From positions 1 to 14,538 of the forward strand of contig PITI01000322.1 in the NCBI GenBank assembly GCA_004325065.1: 14,538 nucleotides of DNA, written 5' to 3'. The notes under the pieces were generated by a model, which saw nothing but the letters and a program-made list of their open reading frames with translations, made no database searches and was not told the DNA's origin. The position numbers were made by a program, and so were the translations under genes. The stretch comes from Hamiltosporidium magnivora (lineage: Eukaryota; Microsporidia; Dubosqiidae). The stretch's first letter is position 1; the number at the start of each line of letters is the position of its first letter. Positions 7,658-14,538 of the stretch are shown piece after piece.

Positions 7658-10159
7658 AACACTTATCTTTTATTTGCACTATAATATTTTCTATACCGAT
7701 GCTCAGATCTATCTAGTAAGCATCGTTTCCATTTTTATATTCTGCTATTTCAGAAGAAGATATTGCTTTAGAATCATATATAATTTCTGGGTTTTTTCGA
7801 TCTATAAATACTTTTTTTTGAACAAATTTGTTTCCGGATTAGGAAAATTTGTTTATTCAGATTATTCTATGATATTCTTACGTCTGTTTATGGAAAGTTA
7901 TATCAATACAATTTATGTCTTCGATAAAAATTTGTTGTGTATTGTATTGTTCTAGATCGAAATTATGTATTCTCTTAATAAATCTGTACAAAATTTGGAA
8001 ATAGAACGTATTCTACACAAAGTTTAATTTTATAGTTTATTCAAAGTTTATAATGTAGAAACCAGATTTTATAGAATTAAATTTTAGATCAAGAAACTTT
8101 ATGTTCAGTTTTATATTTGGTTTATAAAATTTTATAGAACCAATAAAAGGTAAAATTTAAAATCCGAGGTTTAAACCTGAAATTTCGATATTGGGTGTAA
8201 AAAAAATATAATACTGTATTTATAAGGTCGAATTGAATCAAGGTTTTGTTAGAACTTATGAAAAATTAAATATATTCCTATCATAAATTTTTTTACACTT
8301 CTTTAACTTATTGTGCAGTCAATTCTTGTATTTTTCTTTGAAAAAAAAATCAAAATATCTCAAATTTTTATTAGATATTTTAAACAGTCACTTTAAGAGC
8401 TCTATTTAATCAAGTTACTATTAATTTATTATTTATCGTGATTTTAATTGTGAAAATGAAAAGCACTGCATTTTATATCTACGGAATTTATTATATTCCA
8501 TGGTAATTATAGAATTCGTTCGCAATTTTTGCAGGTTTTTTTCAATACACAAAATATATCAAATCATTTGCGATATTATTTCGCAAATAATGAGTCGAAA
8601 TTCTAATCAAATTAAATGTATTTAAGTTTTATTTATTTCATTTATAATGATATTTTTTGTAAAACCAATGTATATTATGTTTGAAAGATTTTATGATACT
8701 ATGATGCTGAATAAATCTAATTTATATTTATATTAACAGATTTGCAGACTAAAAATTCTAGTAAATACGTATAAGGTTTCTCATGAAAAATATATTTAAA
8801 ACAATTTGTAAAAAATATTTCAAAGATACTCGCTAAAAGTTTAAATAAAATTGTTATGGTTAAGACTTTAAAATATAGGCCAAAATTCCTCATTAATAAT
8901 TTTTGATATATTAAACAAAACCAAAAACATAAATACTTCAAGTTTTTAAAATATTTTAAGTGTATATTCTAGATATACGGATAAAGAAATAATCAGGACA
9001 GATTTTAAGGCAAATTTTCAGTAAATCAATCTTCGAATGTGATTTATATTTAGAAAATCAGGAACTAACTTTAACAATAGAATGTATGAATTCCTTGAGT
9101 AGAAATTTTTTTGGCCATTCATAATAATTTTTTCAATACATCAGCAATTAATAGATTAAAAATGTGGTTTTAGCTAAAAAAAAATTATAAAGACATATAG
9201 GATAGGTGTAAATACATCAGAATCCGGTTTTTAACAAAATAAAATGTCATAACATGACTATTATTCATCTAAATAGATCCTATTTGGCCTGGAAATTCTT
9301 ATAGATGAGTTCGTGCATTCAAAAAACTGACCTTATTATTTTCTCAAGATTAGAATTAGAATATTAGGATTTTTTGATCACTATAACGTTGAAACGGGAA
9401 ATATACTGAATTTTATTTTATATCTTTAATAAACAAAATTTTGAGAAAATTTATTAGACTTATAGATGATCTAATAACATGAGAAATAACTTGTATTTGT
9501 TGTAATACTGGATAGGGGTTGCGCATGTATTGAAATCAGTAAATTGAGAAAATATCGTGGTGTTTATTTATATTTCCTGGCCTTACTCAGATTTTTTTCG
9601 CGGGTATAGATGTTATATTCTGTCGGTTGTGTTTCGTTTACATTTTTTCGTATGTATGATATTTTTTCACTTCATATATCTTATTTTTTTTTGAAATTTC
9701 TACTTTAACATAAATAAATCTAATTATAGAATATAATTTATGTTCTAGTTTTTGTAAGGAAATTTTTAGTTAATAGGAGAAGAAAAACAGCTATTATATT
9801 TAAAAAATTACATTCCTTGACTTATTTATGTTTTACATACCATTAAATCATTAATTACAAAAATTTATTCCTATGTGCATTATATCTCGTATAGATGTAT
9901 GAACTTTTCCTTTTTCACCTTTGCTCCCAATCCTATGAATGTTAAACAATACTTTCCCAGCAATAAAACAAAATTTATTGTTTATATATCGAATAGAACG
10001 GAACTAGTATAATTTATAAATATATAATAGTGTTAGAAAGAACCTAGAAAAATGTATTTTTTATATAAAATTATAGACAACTAAATATAGGTTCATGAAA
10101 TTAATGCAGTTCTTGGTTTAAAATAGATAACTTTTTCTCTTAGTCATCTCTATTTTCTA
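7658..10159. other. AT-rich region with no convincing gene
   Basis: No gene supported. An open frame at 7674-7955 (plus) is 93 codons long but has no ATG near its beginning and sits in a T-rich, A-poor stretch where stops are rare. An open frame at 8717-8941 (minus) has no family features. The clearest structure is a perfect 8-bp stem ATTTGCGA/TCGCAAAT at 8566-8573 and 8581-8588 with a 7-base loop. The rest is unremarkable AT-rich sequence. Confidence 0.65.
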
Positions 10160-10510
10160 CGATAGCTATAACCCATAGCTTATTTATACAGGGGGTGTAG
10201 AATTATTTAATTGAATTAGCATTGTCGCGAGATTATTAATGGCGTGAAAAGTGGCAATGCAAATTTTAACTGTCTAAGGCCTTACCAGGACTAGCAGCCT
10301 AACCTTTACTCTACACTTACTAGCATGAGTAGGCTTCCAGCAAAGATTATACCACAGGTAATTACATGTAGTTTACCTATATGTTGGCATGTCATGTAAA
10401 TGGCTAAAACCTGCTATCTAGCGTCTCTGGCTACACAAAGTGTATGTTTCTTGAATATGCTAGACGCTAATTTTCAAACCCGATTGAGTAAGGGTGGATT
10501 TTCACGTTTT
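10160..10510. other. GC-elevated, hairpin-dense island (candidate non-coding RNA gene)
   Basis: GC is about 39% across 10191-10500 (121 of 310 counted) against about 20% around it. No long frame is open in it. It is packed with perfect inverted repeats: AGCTAT/ATAGCT (10164-10169, 10175-10180), GCATTG/CAATGC (10219-10224, 10255-10260), GCCTA/TAGGC next to ACTC/GAGT (10297-10311 with 10327-10334), AGGTAA/TTACCT (10356-10361, 10373-10378), and TAGCGTCT/AGACGCTA (10419-10426, 10462-10469) enclosing TACAC-AAA-GTGTA (10432-10444). In AT-rich genomes such islands are often structured RNA genes. I found no diagnostic motif of RNase P, SRP, U6, U2 or tRNA, so the identity and strand are unknown. A decayed foreign insertion is the main alternative. 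Confidence 0.5.
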
Positions 10511-13304
10511 CTTTTAGAAATTATCAATAGCTATTCACCTGTCTTAAATCTAGTTACATGAAGAACCGAAAACTAAGTTTGTAGAAAATTTTTCTCTTTT
10601 ATATGAACCGTCTTTTTCTGATTCAAATTTCGATGGATTGACCGAGCATTTAGTGGTCGGTTCGAGCCTACTAAAGATCCAATAAATAGCTTCTACATTA
10701 ATTTAATTAAATAATTGCGAAGAAAAATGTATTTAATATAATTATCATCTCCTCATCTTCTATTTTTTACATATTCTTTCTATTTAAATTTAGTTATACA
10801 TAACTATATTTAGTCAAATTTGGGGCACAATTTCAAATAATTCTGTTTAGATACATTCAAAAATCATCTTTACAAAAAGAGAAACTAAAGAGATGTATTT
10901 TTGTAACATAATGCCCGTATTTTGCCTTATTTCTTATACATCAGTGTAAAATTTTTAAAGTACTAGGAAAAAATAGAAAAAACATTTAATTATTTAATTT
11001 GAGGATATTTTCATGTATACGAATAAAATCGAGTATGAAAGAGAGATTGGTCTCTAGTTTTATTGTACATTTATTTAATTTCATAGAAGTTTGATCCGGT
11101 TTTTCAAAAATATAACACTTAAGCATTATTGAGTTAAAAAATGATGCGCCGAATAAGATTAAATTCGTTTTAATTGTGTATTAAAAATAGAACCATATAT
11201 CATTCGGTAAAATAGTTATTTCAAATAATTCTTTATTATCATCGCTATGCATTAGATAAAATATTTAAAAAAAAATTAAATGAGCAACGTATGTTCAAAA
11301 ATAAACTTTATTCCATTATATTGTTTTATAATAATTTATTTAAACTTCTATAATGTTTTCAAACTTCATAAAAGCATCAGTTCATCATTTTTTGTAAATA
11401 TTATCTCCCTATCGAATTCTAGCTGATAAATCTTTAAATAGGATAATTAAAACTCTTTTTTGTTCTATATTGGGCATAATAGGAATTTTATAATCCTTAT
11501 ATTTTTGCTTACTCGTAGCGAAATAATGTAATAATAATTTTATTAATATAATTCTAAAATAATAAATAATGTATCAAAAATTTTATTTTTTGAATTCTCT
11601 AAACAAGATCAATAATTAGTAGCAGATTAAAGATTAGATCAATAAAAATTTTTTAATTTTTTTTGAGTATATCTTAACATTTCATGAAAGCTATTTGTGC
11701 TCGTTATACTGATTTAAACTTTCCATTTGAAGTTATTTTTAAAAAATTGTAATATTTTAGAAATATTAGACAGTTTCTTATTCAGTTAGACTCATTTTAA
11801 AAAAAAATTCTCGATATTGCCTCTTTTTCTTTAGGTTCGTTCACTCTAATCCATTATTTGTATCTAGGATTTCTGGGAGATGGAAATATAATTCGGACCT
11901 TCTTCAATTTAAGCTAATAAACAACACCAAAACCTGCTAGGTACAGAACAAAGTATATGTTTAACCATTAATAGGCCATCTAGAATCTAAATTTTCTCCT
12001 TTTGGATATAAAATCAAACTGGTCTTAACTCTGTAAATTGAAATACATATAAGTCAAAAATTACTCTTGGTATTAACTCCATGTAAAAGCTTACTATTTT
12101 AAAAAGACATGTTTTTAAGATTTTTTACAATAATTCTTCCTTAATTAGTGCAGATTATTTAAATAATATGAATGCGATTTTTTATATCAAATTTTTTCAC
12201 AAAGAAGTCAAAAAACAATTTTATATGGAATTTGTTTTGATTTGATAGAAATTTTACTTTTATAATCATTACTTGGAATTTAGAAATTATATTTCAATTT
12301 TGAATTTTTTAGTTTGGTCATGTTAAAAAATTTGAAGAAAAAAATTGTACAGAAATTCAGATAAAAACAGACAAATTTGCTCTTAATTATTCTCTATTTG
12401 TTCCAAATGATAGTTATTTTTGAAAATTTCCTTGAAATAACTTCGAAAATATTTGAATTATTAAACATTTGAGTTATATCATATTTTTCAAATCCATAAT
12501 TATACTTCAATCTGTAAAGGTCACATGATATTTATACAACTATATACATTTATTTTTAATTGCATTTATATACGTTAAAAATTATTTTTTTGTTATTTTT
12601 GTATTTAGTAGCTTAAATGAACGTATGTATATACAACAAAAAGACACGAGATTGATAAAAAAAGCTAAAATTTAAATCAACTATAAAAATCATGAGATTA
12701 TTTATCTTATTTCAACTTTATATTTACAAATTTAAGAACATAATATTATAATTTTAGGAGTCATAATTTTCCTAAACCATTTTTTCATTGATTATATCAT
12801 TTAGTTCAAGGTATCAGTGATTCTTAGTGATTTTTAAGTTAGTTAAAAAATAAAATAGGCGTATGAATAGAATAAAAGCTAAATTTATTCCGAAATGTTG
12901 AATTTAAATATCAAACTGGATTTATGACATCAATTTAAATATATTTTTTAATTAACACACCTAGAATATGACTATAATTATAATTTTCTGTCATACAATT
13001 AAATTCATAATACTGCATTTGTTTTTTTTATCATCAAGAATTATTTTTGATTTATTAGAAATGATATTCTGCATCGCTTAATCGAGTATTAAGCATTTAG
13101 TTATATATAAAGAAATATTATTATATATGTATGGAATTTATACCTCTATTAAATACAAGAAATTGAATTTTAAATTTTAATGTAAAGCTTCGTGTTAGGT
13201 TCCATAACACGTAAAATCAAACATTTCCAAGCGCGAAATACTAAAGAAATTGATTCTTAGTGCACTTTTTATTAAAATATCTTTTAAAAAGATATTGTTC
13301 GGAA
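10511..13304. other. AT-rich region with no convincing gene
   Basis: No frame of useful length and no RNA gene recognised. Items seen: a GGTTCGAGCC B-box-like sequence at 10659-10668; a decayed partial match to the GC island at 11929-11962; a perfect 21-base inverted repeat (10-bp arms, one central base) at 13276-13296. From about 12985 onward the sequence shows faint similarity to 5940-6360, which suggests that copy B of the dispersed repeat starts earlier than its confidently aligned part. Confidence 0.65.
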
Positions 13305-13341
13305 ATTTACAAAACTTGAAACAAATTTTTATAAATTTGTT
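13276..13341. repeat. Two perfect palindromes at the start of repeat copy B
   Basis: AATATCTTTT-A-AAAAGATATT spans 13276-13296 and AACAAATTT-TTAT-AAATTTGTT spans 13320-13341. They lie 23 bases apart where the similarity to copy A becomes confident. Copy A does not preserve either palindrome exactly, so they may have arisen after the copies split. They are made almost only of A and T, and chance is a real alternative. Confidence 0.6.
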
Positions 13342-14538
13342 ATTTTTTCGAAAACTTTAGAAGATTTAATAATTCATAAATAAGAAAAAAATTCAAACCA
13401 AAAATCTTTTAAGATATTATTTATTGAAATGATTGTTGATGTAAGTTATAATTCAATGTAAGACTGATATAAAATATTTGCTTTTTTTTTGTATTTATAG
13501 TAATTCAAAACATCGCTCTGCTTTCCAAGGAATACAACTTATCAGATTATTATTAAACACAGTTATGTAGCAGTGGATATGAAATACGGTTTAAAGTTTC
13601 AAATATATCCTTGCGTGAGATCAGTGTATCCTATCTCCGTAACTATTCTCAGTATTTAAATATAATCTAATTAAATCATTTCGGTTTTTCTCATACATTT
13701 ATTATCGATATTTAAATTTCACAATGTTTTTTTCCCTTGAATTTATCTGGGAGATTAAAAGATGTTTCAAGTTAAATAATTTAAATCTATAAAGGATTTT
13801 TTGAATATCGGTACACATCAATAGCTTAGGTTTAAAAAGAATTATTTTGTTTGGTTTGGTTCTGTTAGTATTCAGTTGGTGATTTCTTCCAGATTAGTAT
13901 TACCATATACGACTTGATTGCAGTTTCACAATATTTGATAGCTGACTATAAGCTTTTTATCTTTCGTAAGGCATATTTTAAAATTCATTTTCGTTCTATA
14001 TACATTCATTTCAAATACAATTTAACAAATTCATATATCAAACTCTTCACAAATTTTCATTTGTATTTGTTTCGTTTCTTTAGTTAAAATTTTCTGTTTC
14101 ATTGGTTATCAATATTTTTATCTTTCACTCAAGTTTTATTCATTTTTACGGTTGCCTCAAATTGTTTTTTTATTTTAAATTACAAATTTAGTATATGACA
14201 AGGAAATTTCATTCTTCTTTGCTATTTCTGATTAAGAATTCTTTGGCGGGGAGGGGGGTTGATTCTTGTTTCGAACTTCTTCTTTTAAAGTTTCTTTTTT
14301 TTACTATAGTTTCAAAACATCATAAGCTCTAAATACTAAACTTGATAAATTTTGCTTTCTATATTTTTCGAATCATATTTTCCAAATTAGATTTTTTTAT
14401 ATTTCTAACAGTTCCCAATAATAATCATTTTTTTGTTCGCAAAAGTTTATCGATGATTCAGATAAATTTCTATCTTAACCATACGACCGAATCTTTCGAT
14501 TTCACACCATGACCCTATTTTCATTTCTACTTCGAATA
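13305..14538. repeat. Degenerate dispersed repeat, copy B (cut by window edge)
   Basis: Same orientation as copy A and collinear with it to the last base of the window. The best-preserved stretch is 14221-14261, about 85% identical to 7261-7301 and containing GGAGGGGGGTT. On the minus strand, copy B is open for 29 codons inward from the window edge and includes W-C-E-I-E-R-F-G-R-M-V-K-I; copy A has the matching W-C-E-I-E-K-F-G. Many stops follow in every frame. It is a dead copy of something, most simply a gene or mobile-element open frame on the minus strand that continues beyond the window. Confidence 0.8.

Noticed and set aside
7674..7955. 93-codon plus-strand open frame after a C-rich CCCCCCTCCC run
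   Set aside because: It lacks an ATG near its beginning, is F/Y/I-rich as expected for T-rich DNA, and has no recognised family. The C-run resembles a start-proximal motif but also matches the inverted 11-mer.
8717..8941. 74-codon minus-strand open frame
   Set aside because: A length expected by chance among many frames in this DNA; no motif or context.
10185..10260. U6 snRNA-like order of ATACAG and ATTAGCAT
   Set aside because: The invariant ACAGAGA box is absent and the following core does not match; the resemblance is superficial.
10640..10680. tRNA at the GGTTCGAGCC site
   Set aside because: The T-arm stem does not pair around the loop, and no acceptor, D or anticodon arm fits on either strand.

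Overview
The window looks like gene-poor, strongly AT-rich DNA from a eukaryote. The best guess is a microsporidian with an expanded genome. Three things point that way. The one recognisable gene is a compact, intronless eukaryotic microtubule-regulator (XMAP215/Stu2 TOG family). The intergenic DNA is only about 20% GC by spot counts. The gene carries an in-frame repeat built on an A-GGG-TGTTA-type motif, which I associate from memory, unchecked, with Hamiltosporidium-like genomes. The assignment is an inference; the gene family call is firm.

Layout. (1) 1-1311, minus strand: the 5' 437 codons of a TOG-domain protein whose 3' end lies off the left edge. It has one TOG domain, a linker of fourteen decapeptide repeats encoded by a strict 30-bp lattice (301-720), then the start of a second TOG domain. 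(2) 1312-1751: a tract directly upstream of the start codon with only one C in 440 plus-strand bases, filled with GGGTGTTA motifs and ~90-bp higher-order repeats. (3) 1752 to the right edge, about 12.8 kb: no convincing gene, tRNA or rRNA. It holds a ~1.2-kb (probably ~1.6-kb) degenerate direct repeat (copy A near 6365-7557, copy B near 13305-14538, cut by the window edge), an 88-bp tandem duplication (6023-6198), several perfect palindromes, and a compositional island at 10160-10510 (about 39% GC over 10191-10500) dense in inverted repeats. The island is the best candidate for an undescribed RNA gene or foreign insertion.

The most unusual structure is in the gene. In the 30-bp lattice the 11-base motif AACA-NNN-TGTT has palindromic arms and a directional core. 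Reading the plus strand, the core is GGG in the eight left-hand units, except that one unit has a broken right arm, and CCC in five of the six right-hand units, with the same flanks and spacing. In protein this swaps HP for QG at the same place in each decapeptide. The same motif fills the upstream noncoding tract in one orientation, so it has spread through coding and noncoding DNA alike.

The two copies of the 1.2-kb repeat show hints of a shared minus-strand coding ancestry (for example a W-C-E-I-E-[KR]-F-G peptide) and a 41-bp block around GGAGGGGGGTT that is far better conserved than its surroundings. They may be two dead copies of a gene or mobile element.
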